Shown here piece after piece: positions 6,401 through 11,247 of a DNA stretch of 11,715 bases (positions are counted from its first letter, which is position 1; the number at the start of each line of letters is the position of its first letter). Made by a program: the position numbers and the translations under genes. Where the stretch lies: NCBI GenBank assembly GCA_001003205.1, contig LCOU01000012.1, positions 1-11,715 on the forward strand. The letters run 5' to 3'. The notes beneath the pieces are model-generated. The model did no database searches. It was given only the letters and a program-made list of their open reading frames with translations, and was not told where the DNA came from. The DNA is from Parcubacteria group bacterium GW2011_GWA2_47_8b (lineage in GTDB: Bacteria; Patescibacteriota; Minisyncoccia; UBA6257; WO2-44-18).

Positions 6401-7367
6401 CTAATCGTTTAAAGTTCTTGCGATTCTGAAGGTTTATTAAAATGGTATTTTCCTTAAAAAGCCGCTGTTTCAAAACCGTCTTCACAATATCGTTTGATTT
6501 CATCGGCCCGTGTTTTTTCAGAAAGTGGCCGATAATTTCTTTGGCAGTGCCCGGCACAACGCCGAACTCGCCCAAGGTATAAGTTCCCTTCCCGACCAGA
6601 ACAAACCTCTCGTCTTTTATTAGCTCGTTGTGGATAGTCGGCGCATGAGCTTCTTTTTGACGTAAATTACTGACCAGTGAAGCGATTTCGTTAAAGTGAA
6701 GCGGCCGCTTTTCCTTTTTCAAAACCAAATAAGCCCAATCACGAGCCGTTTTCGGATTAATTTCCGGCCGACTGGACAAGCCGAACTCGCCAAAAACATT
6801 TTGGGCGATTCTTTTTGAAACTGAAGCATAATTGCTGGCAACGGTATCGGCAAGGCCGAATTTCTTGGCAGCCGTGTCAAAAACTGCCGCAAAGTTTCCC
6901 TGTTCGGAATTTTTCAGCACATAGCTCACAAAACTCATTGCATTTTTCTGATTGGCTTCACTAAGATACCAGTAGGGGTAGAAGTTGGCGCTGTCCTTGG
7001 AATAATGAAAACGCTTGGACATTTCCAATAAAAACTTTACTTGATTAGATCGCGCGGCGCCGCCCAGATTTTCCACCAGCAAGTCCTCACGCTTTATTCC
7101 ACCGGAATTTTTTAACTGTAGAGAAACGGTCTTTATAAAATCGCCAAAACCATTGCCGGAGGCACTGTCCTTGGCTCCCTTTATACCCAAGGCTTCAATT
7201 TGGCGAATCCGTTCGCGGGTCAGGCCATATTTATTGCCGAGCTCCGCCAAAGTTAGCATTGGCAATCCGGAAATTCCATAACGACCCTCTAAAATTTCTT
7301 TTTGGCGGTCGGAAAGACTGGTCAAACAGATTTTTATTAAACCGTTTATTTTTGCGCCATCAATCAT
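6372..7367 (-). CDS. Sigma-70 region-4-like HTH and HARE-HTH domain protein
   Basis: 331 residues, cytoplasmic and probably DNA-binding. Residues 15-62 (LSDRQKEILEGRYG, then LTLAELGNKYGLTRERIRQIE) are a sigma-70 region 4 helix-turn-helix, the part that reads -35 promoter elements. No sigma region 2 is present, so it cannot act as a normal sigma factor. Residues about 205-268 (KRPLHFNEIASLV and RFVLVGKGTYTLGEFG) match the HARE-HTH winged helix found in RNA polymerase delta subunit and chromatin-linked proteins. A second similar winged helix follows at 272-330 (KHGPMKSNDIVKTVL, ending LGDGRYTTL). The middle (75-200) is helical and unassigned. It starts 22 nt after secF and ends 8 nt before the membrane-protein gene. 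A near-consensus promoter overlaps the secF end. A role as transcription regulator or RNA polymerase accessory factor is inference. Confidence 0.75.
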   Translation of the reverse strand: MIDGAKINGLIKICLTSLSDRQKEILEGRYGISGLPMLTLAELGNKYGLTRERIRQIEALGIKGAKDSASGNGFGDFIKTVSLQLKNSGGIKREDLLVENLGGAARSNQVKFLLEMSKRFHYSKDSANFYPYWYLSEANQKNAMSFVSYVLKNSEQGNFAAVFDTAAKKFGLADTVASNYASVSKRIAQNVFGEFGLSSRPEINPKTARDWAYLVLKKEKRPLHFNEIASLVSNLRQKEAHAPTIHNELIKDERFVLVGKGTYTLGEFGVVPGTAKEIIGHFLKKHGPMKSNDIVKTVLKQRLFKENTILINLQNRKNFKRLGDGRYTTLV

Positions 7368-7377
7368 ATTGCTTGGT

Positions 7378-7407
7378 ATATTACCACAATTAGCGCCAAA
7401 GTGTCAA
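7378..7407 (-). promoter_or_regulatory. Strong promoter at the secF 3' end, driving the HTH/membrane protein/ATPase genes
   Basis: On the minus strand, a consensus TTGACA (7407-7402), an 18-bp spacer, then TGG and TAATAT (7383-7378). The expected start near 7370 leaves only 2-3 nt before the ATG at 7367, so the mRNA would be nearly leaderless. The -35 and spacer are inside secF codons or its stop. Confidence 0.65.
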
Positions 7408-8253
7408 CAGGGGGCTGGCGACAAAGATGGATGAATACGTACCCACTACTGTTCCGACCAAAATGGTTAAAATGAAGTATTGAAGTGTTATGGGGCCGAG
7501 GAAATAGAGCGCCAGCAAAGTTAACACCAATGTTAGCGAGGTATTCACCGATCGGGCTAGCGTTTGATTAACGCTTTTATTAACCAACTGGTTGAAATCG
7601 GCCCGTACCCCGCCCTCAATTCTAAGATTTTCTCTGATGCGGTCAAAAACCACAATTGTATCGTGCACAGAAAATCCCATTACCACCAAAATAGCTACTA
7701 TAAAATTCGTGTCCACTTCGACGTGGAAAAGATACCCTAAAACGGCGAACATTCCCGCCGGTATCAGCGTGTCATGAAACAAAGTAACCAAGGTAATCAC
7801 GCCGTACTTCCAAGAACTTACCGGCTGGGAAACCTTGCGGAAAGCAAACGCGACATACAACGAAATGGTGACCAGCACTAATGCAAACGCCCAAATCGCT
7901 TTCCTTCTCAAATCGTTGCCGACTGCCGGCCCGATGTTTTGAAATTGCAATTCTTCCACGGCGCCGAATTTTGCGGAGAGCTCGGTCAATTTCTGCGCTT
8001 TTTCTTGGTCAGTTAAATTTTTGAGGCGAATCATAATATCGCCGTTATCCCCCGGCGTAATAAGCCCTTCCGGGAAAAAATTTTGCAGCTCCGCGCGGTC
8101 CGGAGCAGAAGCAAATTGTAACTGCCAGGAAACACCTCCGGCAAAATCAATTCCGGGTGTCAGGCCAAATTGCCAAATGGCAACTATACTCGCCAAAACC
8201 AGAACTCCAGAAAGCGTTAGAAAAATAAATTTATTTTTAATGATTGGCAACAT
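7390..8253 (-). CDS. secF: Protein translocase subunit SecF
   Basis: SecF, with SecD, uses the proton or sodium gradient to pull exported proteins out of the SecYEG channel. The 287 residues show TM1 (9-29), the family signature PGIDFAGG (33-40), a short periplasmic domain (41-118), then five membrane helices. Conserved parts include FHDTLIPAG (159-167), the VMGFSVHDTIVVFDRIREN block (191-209) of the transport helices, and VNQTLARSVNTSLTL (228-242). Length is normal for a separate SecF. The start overlaps the end of secD by 17 nt, the expected gene order, implying coupled translation. The downstream gene's promoter lies in its last codons. Confidence 0.96.
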   Translation of the reverse strand: MLPIIKNKFIFLTLSGVLVLASIVAIWQFGLTPGIDFAGGVSWQLQFASAPDRAELQNFFPEGLITPGDNGDIMIRLKNLTDQEKAQKLTELSAKFGAVEELQFQNIGPAVGNDLRRKAIWAFALVLVTISLYVAFAFRKVSQPVSSWKYGVITLVTLFHDTLIPAGMFAVLGYLFHVEVDTNFIVAILVVMGFSVHDTIVVFDRIRENLRIEGGVRADFNQLVNKSVNQTLARSVNTSLTLVLTLLALYFLGPITLQYFILTILVGTVVGTYSSIFVASPLLTLWR

Positions 8254-9301
8254 AGTTGGTGTTATTGTTGGTATTATTTTTGATGAATGCGCGAAGAATC
8301 ACCCGACTAACGGTGATCGCACTGAACATACTCAATAGCACGCCAAGAAACAGCGTAAGGGCAAACCCCCGAACGAAACTGGAAGTAAGGTAATAAAGAA
8401 TGGTGGTGGTTAGCATCGTGGAAATGTTTGAATCGCGAATGGAGGGCCAGGCGCGGCGGAAACCTTCTTCAAGCGCGGCGGCGCGTGAAACCCCCTTAGC
8501 GCTTTCCTCTTTGGTACGGGCGAAAATCAAAATGTTAGCGTCAACCGCCATACCGATTGACAAAATAAAACCCGCGACGCCGGCCAGTGTCATGGTAATG
8601 CCAAATATCTTAAAGATGGCCAGCGCGTATACTATATAGAAAATAAGCGCCAACGCCGCCACAAAACCCAACCGCCCGTAATACAAAATCAGGAAGAGTA
8701 TAATAGCCAAAGTTCCAATGGCACCGGCTGTTATCGCCTTATTAAGCGAGTCCAGACCCAATGAAGCGCCAACGGTTTGGCGGCTTATGAGCGAGAGCGG
8801 AGCCGGTAAGGCTCCGGCATTAAACAGGCTAACCAGCCGTTGAACTTCTTGAAACGTAAACTGGCCGGTAATCTGCGCATTGCCGCCGCTAATAACCTCT
8901 TGAACAGTCGGCATGGAAATTAGCTCATTATCCAAAAAAATAGCCAGCGGCTTTCCGACATTCAGCTTGGTTAATTCCTCAAATATTTTCGCTCCTTCGG
9001 AATTGAACTGAACGGTAATCAGCGGCTCATTGGTGTTGCGATCGGAACTGACTTCGGATTTTTGCAAATAACGCCCGGTGAGCTGGGTGGGCCGGAAGTT
9101 AAGTTTGGCATCTACCCCTTCTCCGGTTTGGTCAACTTCGCGGAAATCCAAAAGCGCCGTCCGCCCAATCTGTTTTATGGCCTCCTCAACATCTTGAATG
9201 CCGGCAAGCTCCACTATCAACTGGTGGGATTCGCCGACTTTGGCGGTCGTCACCCGCGGCTCGCTGAACTTCCGCCTACTAAATCCAAACCCAAGCGCCA
9301 A
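8237..9301 (-). CDS. secD: Protein translocase subunit SecD, main part (frameshifted from its N-terminus)
   Basis: SecD pairs with SecF in Sec-dependent export. This frame carries most of the protein. FSEPRVTTAKVGESHQLIVE and AGIQDVEEAIKQIGRTALL are the first periplasmic subdomain; ITVQFNSEGAKIFEELT, KPLAIFLDNELISMP and FNAGALPAPLSLI follow. The membrane domain has TVGASLGLDSL, the GMAVDANILIF signature (250-260) and STMLTTTILYYL. The frame opens at TTG (9301), and the first about 11 residues look artificial. The real N-terminus (TM1 and LGLDLVGG) is encoded in another frame at 9405-9268, listed separately. Compared with usual SecD, about 40 residues between 'LGLDL.GG' and 'SEP.V' are missing, and the join is out of frame. 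As written it would not give full SecD; a real deletion and an assembly error are both possible. Confidence 0.9.
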   Translation of the reverse strand: MALGFGFSRRKFSEPRVTTAKVGESHQLIVELAGIQDVEEAIKQIGRTALLDFREVDQTGEGVDAKLNFRPTQLTGRYLQKSEVSSDRNTNEPLITVQFNSEGAKIFEELTKLNVGKPLAIFLDNELISMPTVQEVISGGNAQITGQFTFQEVQRLVSLFNAGALPAPLSLISRQTVGASLGLDSLNKAITAGAIGTLAIILFLILYYGRLGFVAALALIFYIVYALAIFKIFGITMTLAGVAGFILSIGMAVDANILIFARTKEESAKGVSRAAALEEGFRRAWPSIRDSNISTMLTTTILYYLTSSFVRGFALTLFLGVLLSMFSAITVSRVILRAFIKNNTNNNTNYVANH

Positions 9302-9405
9302 GGCAAAAAACTTTTTCCAAAAACCTGAAAAACCAAAAGGCCGGCCGTAACCGCCGAAACTATTATCAAAAAGAATTTAAGGTTGTTTTTACCGGACGGG
9401 TTCAT
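9250..9405 (-). pseudogene. secD: SecD N-terminal fragment, out of frame with the rest
   Basis: The ATG at 9405 opens 51 codons ending in TGA at 9252-9250. Residues 9-29 (LKFFLIIVSAVTAGLLVFQVF) form the first transmembrane helix, and RLGLDLVGGS (37-46) is the SecD signature just after TM1. After about S46 (nt 9268) the frame becomes unrelated (SASRG, stop), while the other frame resumes SecD at FSEPRV (about 9268-9250). This ATG is the natural start: it lies 26 nt after the predicted transcript start. Confidence 0.85.
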
Positions 9406-9437
9406 GAATGACAATTGCTTGCGGAAAAGTGATTTTC

Positions 9438-9467
9438 ATTATACTATACCTCATAGTTTTTTGAAAA
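9438..9467 (-). promoter_or_regulatory. secD promoter
   Basis: A perfect TATAAT on the minus strand (9443-9438), preceded by TTTTCA (9467-9462) at 18 bp as a poor -35. The predicted start is near 9431, giving a 26-nt leader to the ATG at 9405. Confidence 0.5.
9440..9445 (+). promoter_or_regulatory. M50 protease gene -10 element
   Basis: TATACT on the plus strand; -35 candidates are TTGCTT (9415-9420, 19-bp spacer) or TTGCGG (9419-9424, 15-bp). It shares bases with the secD TATAAT on the other strand, so the two polymerases would compete. Confidence 0.4.
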
Positions 9468-9477
9468 GAGGCGCACG

Positions 9478-10194
9478 ATGGAGTCTGTGGCAATTGCGAT
9501 TTTGAAAATCGCGTTTGGCTTCGGAATAATTCTTGCAGTTCATGAGCTCGGCCACGCGATTGCGGCAATGCTTTGCGGCATCAAGGTCCAACGTTTCAGC
9601 ATAGGTATCGGACCGGGACTAAAAATCAGAAACGTGCCCAAGCTGAACGAACTTGTCATCACCCCGTTTGTCATCGGCGCGTACGTTATGCTGGACGAAA
9701 ATGACCTTGCCCGCAAATCTTTCTGGAAAAGAAATTTTGTGTATGTCGCCGGCATGCTTAGCAACGTTATCGTGGCAATTCTGATTTTGATTGCATACGG
9801 CGTTGCCGTATCCAAGGCAATCGGGGTTTCTTTCTATATTTGGCTGGCCGGCTGGCCGCTGACCATCAGTATGCTCACGTCGGGCGCGGTGGCGCCTTCC
9901 GAAGCCGTGTCCGGACCTATCGGTATCGGACAGATGATGGCCGGGAGTCAATTTCCGTATTTTATTACCCTGGCACTGTTGAATCTGGCCGTGGCAATGT
10001 TTAATTTGTTGCCGCTTCCGCCTTTTGACGGCGGTCATATGATGACTTCCGTTTTGGAAAAAATAATGAGCAAGGAGCGGCTGAAAAAGACGGTTTTCGT
10101 TCTGCAGATGGTCGGACTGGCATTCATAGGTTTCCTGCTGGTTTTTGGAACCATCGGAGACCTTTCAAAGATTTTTAAACCCCCTTCTCGGTAA
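9478..10194 (+). CDS. M50 family site-2 protease (compact RseP/RasP-like, no PDZ domain)
   Basis: This is an intramembrane zinc metalloprotease that cuts transmembrane helices of its substrates. The zinc site HELGH is at residues 22-26 in the first helix, with the third ligand Asp184 in NLLPLPPFDGGH (176-187). Also seen are a membrane-reentrant-type segment (FSIGIGPGL, 40-48), the VAGMLSNVIVAILI helix (90-103), which corresponds to the 'aGP.aN' motif, and VSGPIGIGQ (144-152), typical of RseP/RasP. At 238 residues it is much shorter than E. coli RseP (450) and has no room for a PDZ domain between the helices. GAAAAGAGG (9463-9471), six nt before the ATG, is a good ribosome site. The gene is divergent from secD and ends in its own terminator. 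Substrate unknown; anti-sigma or signal-peptide cleavage is only possible by analogy. Confidence 0.9.
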   Translation: MESVAIAILKIAFGFGIILAVHELGHAIAAMLCGIKVQRFSIGIGPGLKIRNVPKLNELVITPFVIGAYVMLDENDLARKSFWKRNFVYVAGMLSNVIVAILILIAYGVAVSKAIGVSFYIWLAGWPLTISMLTSGAVAPSEAVSGPIGIGQMMAGSQFPYFITLALLNLAVAMFNLLPLPPFDGGHMMTSVLEKIMSKERLKKTVFVLQMVGLAFIGFLLVFGTIGDLSKIFKPPSR

Positions 10195-10205
10195 GGGGGT
10201 TTTTT
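10177..10205 (+). terminator. Rho-independent terminator of the M50 protease gene
   Basis: AAACCCCCTT, loop CTCGGT, AAGGGGGTTT and a further T run: a 10-bp perfect stem. The TAA stop (10192-10194) spans the loop and the right arm. The convergent gene's stop begins at 10206, so the hairpin may serve both sides. Confidence 0.88.
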
Positions 10206-10518
10206 ATTTGAACTTAAGATGGCCGCGGCCATGACAGCGCTGACAAACCAGAGCCACTTTGAAATCGCTGTATTCAAAAAGACATCCGCCCCAATCTTTT
10301 GTGTTTCGCTCGGATTGAAGGTCTAAATTTTTGCGCAATTTTTCCAGCGCTTCTTGAGCCGATCGCGCTTTGATATCGCGGTGGGTGTTGCTCGTTGCTG
10401 TCTTGTGAGTGTTGGGATCCGTTGCCGTAACCGCGTAAAAAATTCTGTACGGTCGCGGAGCCACAAACCATCGCAACGGTGTTTTATCTTTCCGGCGCCT
10501 GGTTTTATTGCGACGCAC
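10204..10518 (-). CDS. Small basic protein of unknown function with a CxxCHGRGH zinc-binding-like end
   Basis: 104 residues starting at GTG (10518); TAGGGG five nt upstream is a possible ribosome site, and an in-frame stop lies a few codons above, so no longer start exists. The N-terminus is strongly basic (MRRNKTRRRKDK). The middle looks alpha/beta (YRIFYAVTATD, then IKARSAQEALEKLRKNL, an amphipathic helix). The C-terminus reads LVCQRCHGRGHLKFK. The CxxCxGxGH pattern resembles one half of a DnaJ-type zinc-finger knuckle, and a dimer could complete the site. I do not recognise the family. It stands alone between the protease terminator and the tRNA region, transcribed towards the protease gene. 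It could bind nucleic acid, given its charge, but that is a guess. Confidence 0.55.
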   Translation of the reverse strand: MRRNKTRRRKDKTPLRWFVAPRPYRIFYAVTATDPNTHKTATSNTHRDIKARSAQEALEKLRKNLDLQSERNTKDWGGCLFEYSDFKVALVCQRCHGRGHLKFK

Positions 10519-10566
10519 GTTTGCCCCTAGTAAGAACTATGTTGAAGTTTAAATTATGACCAAAAT

Positions 10567-10595
10567 TTGTCAAACCGGCATTTTTATATTAAATT
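10567..10595 (+). promoter_or_regulatory. Candidate promoter of the tRNA region
   Basis: TTGTCA (10567-10572), a 17-bp spacer and TAAATT (10590-10595) on the plus strand. The predicted start near 10602 is just before the tRNA-like remnant, and transcription could continue into tRNA-Lys. Confidence 0.35.
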
Positions 10596-10609
10596 ACAAT
10601 GTAAGGAAA

Positions 10610-10733
10610 GCCCCCATACCTGCCTGCCGGCACCTGTCTGCCCTGCCTGCCGGCAGGCAGGCGACAGGCAGAGGCAGGGCTCAATGGTAGGGCAACTGCC
10701 TTTAATGAGGCATTGCCTCATCAATTGGTTCGC
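10610..10733 (+). pseudogene. tRNA-Lys-like remnant interrupted by a palindromic element
   Basis: GCCCCCATA (10610-10618) equals the first nine bases of the intact tRNA-Lys downstream. The next 25 tRNA bases follow at 10679-10703 with three mismatches, through the D arm to CTGCCTTT. Between them, exactly at tRNA position 9/10, sits a 60-bp palindromic element. After the anticodon region the match decays: a hairpin ATGAGGC-ATT-GCCTCAT (10705-10721) and then GGTTCG (10727-10732), a T-arm trace. The 3' acceptor strand is missing, so it cannot fold as a working tRNA. Confidence 0.7.
10619..10678. repeat. 60-bp composite palindrome with a nested 20-bp palindrome
   Basis: Outer stem CCTGCCT (10619-10625) with AGGCAGG (10672-10678); inner stem CCTGTC (10633-10638) with GACAGG (10663-10668). 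Inside the apical loop lies a perfect CCTGCCTGCCGGCAGGCAGG (10642-10661). Compared with the related element at 11211-11247, this copy has 20 extra bases at the loop (10643-10662) and three extra at 10630-10632. Confidence 0.85.
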
Positions 10734-10774
10734 TCGTTAAAAATAAAAACAGATAAAAAGATTGTTGGCATAGT

Positions 10775-10848
10775 GCCCCCATAGCTCAGTGGTAGAGCAG
10801 CTGCCTTTTAAGCAGTTGATCTAGGTTCGATTCCTAGTGGGGGCACCA
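10775..10848 (+). tRNA. tRNA-Lys (anticodon TTT), CCA encoded
   Basis: The cloverleaf is complete. Acceptor GCCCCCA (10775-10781) pairs with TGGGGGC (10838-10844). D stem GCTC/GAGC is at 10784-10787 and 10795-10798. The anticodon stem 10800-10804 pairs with 10812-10816, with loop CTTTTAA and anticodon TTT at 10807-10809. T stem CTAGG/CCTAG encloses TTCGATT. Discriminator A10845 is followed by an encoded CCA. It decodes AAA and AAG and is a predicted MnmA substrate at U34. Confidence 0.97.
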
Positions 10849-10890
10849 GATAAAATTTTCAATTTACAATTTTTAATTTTCAAAACATTT

Positions 10891-11080
10891 GTTTGGGGCT
10901 CACCCCAAGAAAGTCTTCTGAAAGGAATTGGCGGAGCCGCGAAAGCAGGGTCTTTTATTTATAATAGGAGGTTAAATAAAAGTTTCGCGGCGAGCCCATA
11001 GGCGCCTGCCTGCCGGCAGGCAGGCTCACCGATGCAAGGTCGGAGCGAATTCCGTTCGGATATTTTCAAACAGACACCGC
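10891..11080 (+). ncRNA. Possible structured RNA with an AGGAGG-displaying hairpin
   Basis: No protein frame fits this stretch, but it is dense in complementary segments. TTGGGG/CCCCAA closes loop CTCA (10893-10908). GCCGCGAAA (10936-10944) pairs with TTTCGCGGC (10983-10991). Nested inside, CTTTTATTT (10952-10960) pairs with AAATAAAAG (10974-10982), around a 13-nt loop containing AGGAGG (10966-10971). CCGA/TCGG closes loop TGCAAGG (11029-11043). A palindromic element interrupts it at 11004-11025, and a strong terminator follows at 11081. I tried RNase P, tmRNA, SRP and 6S and could not match their conserved motifs. It may be read through from tRNA-Lys; no promoter of its own is clear. Confidence 0.35.
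11004..11025. repeat. CCTGCCTGCCGGCAGGCAGG palindrome, intergenic copy
   Basis: A perfect copy of the 20-bp consensus at 11005-11024, extended by one G-C pair on each side, inside the putative structured RNA. Confidence 0.9.
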
Positions 11081-11119
11081 AAAAATCAAAATCACCCACT
11101 GGGGGTGTTTTTGATTTTT
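11081..11119. terminator. Bidirectional rho-independent terminator
   Basis: AAAAATCAAAA (11081-11091) pairs with TTTTGATTTTT (11109-11119), and CACCC (11093-11097) pairs with GGGTG (11103-11107). One T-T mismatch separates the two stems; the loop is ACTGG. With an A-rich left arm and T-rich right arm it can stop transcription from either side. Confidence 0.82.
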
Positions 11120-11160
11120 CTTGGTGGGATTCGAACTAAGCCGCACCCCATGTTGGAAGG
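11120..11160 (-). pseudogene. Possible tRNA remnant, antisense orientation
   Basis: On the minus strand, CTTCCAA (11159-11153) resembles an anticodon loop with anticodon TCC (Gly). 17 nt later TTCGAAT (11135-11129) resembles a T loop, then CCCACCA. The stems do not pair and the acceptor arm is absent, so at best it is decayed. It may be chance. Confidence 0.25.
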
Positions 11161-11162
11161 CA

Positions 11163-11196
11163 GCCCAGGTGGTATGACGCGTCATACCACCTGGGC
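11163..11196. repeat. TGACGCGTCA-core palindrome, copy 3 (34 bp)
   Basis: A perfect 34-bp palindrome: arm GCCCAGGTGGTA, core TGACGCGTCA, then the exact complementary arm. Its inner part matches the copy at 335-356, but its arms are seven bp longer on each side. Confidence 0.88.
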
Positions 11197-11210
11197 GCTG
11201 GAAACCCGAA

Positions 11211-11247
11211 CCTGCCTGCCGCCTGTCTGCCGACAGGCAGAGGTAGG
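11211..11247. repeat. CCTGTC-TGCC-GACAGG palindromic element (un-nested form)
   Basis: CCTGCCT (11211-11217) pairs with AGGTAGG (11241-11247), with one G-T pair; CCTGTC (11222-11227) pairs with GACAGG (11232-11237) around loop TGCC. It is the same element as 10619-10678 without the nested palindrome. It is followed at once by a tRNA-Lys 3' end copy. Confidence 0.82.

Noticed and set aside
8798..8816. CGGAGCC-GGTAA-GGCTCCG hairpin in secD as another inserted palindrome
   Set aside because: It encodes the conserved SecD motif AGALPAPLSLI, so it is normal coding sequence.
8237..9405. Programmed ribosomal frameshift joining the two secD frames
   Set aside because: There is no slippery run at the junction, and about 40 conserved residues are physically absent, which a frameshift would not restore.
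10204..10518. CQRCH in the small protein as a c-type cytochrome haem site
   Set aside because: CxxCH fits, but there is no signal peptide, the protein is very basic and soluble-looking, and no cytochrome maturation genes are near. The following GRGH fits a zinc knuckle better.
10891..11119. RNase P RNA, tmRNA or 6S RNA
   Set aside because: I found no GAGGAAAGTCC/ACAGAAA motifs, no tRNA-like ends with a tag frame, and no 6S-type bubble. It is left as an unidentified structured RNA.
11120..11210. Signal recognition particle RNA around TTGGAAGGCAGCC
   Set aside because: It looks superficially like the GGAAG..AGCAGCC apex of SRP RNA, but the conserved internal-loop bases are absent and the long stem is a TGACGCGTCA palindrome.
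10619..11247. CRISPR array made of the repeated CTGCC/GGCAGG units
   Set aside because: The repeats are self-complementary, irregularly spaced, nested and also present in genes. There are no spacers of constant length and no cas genes.
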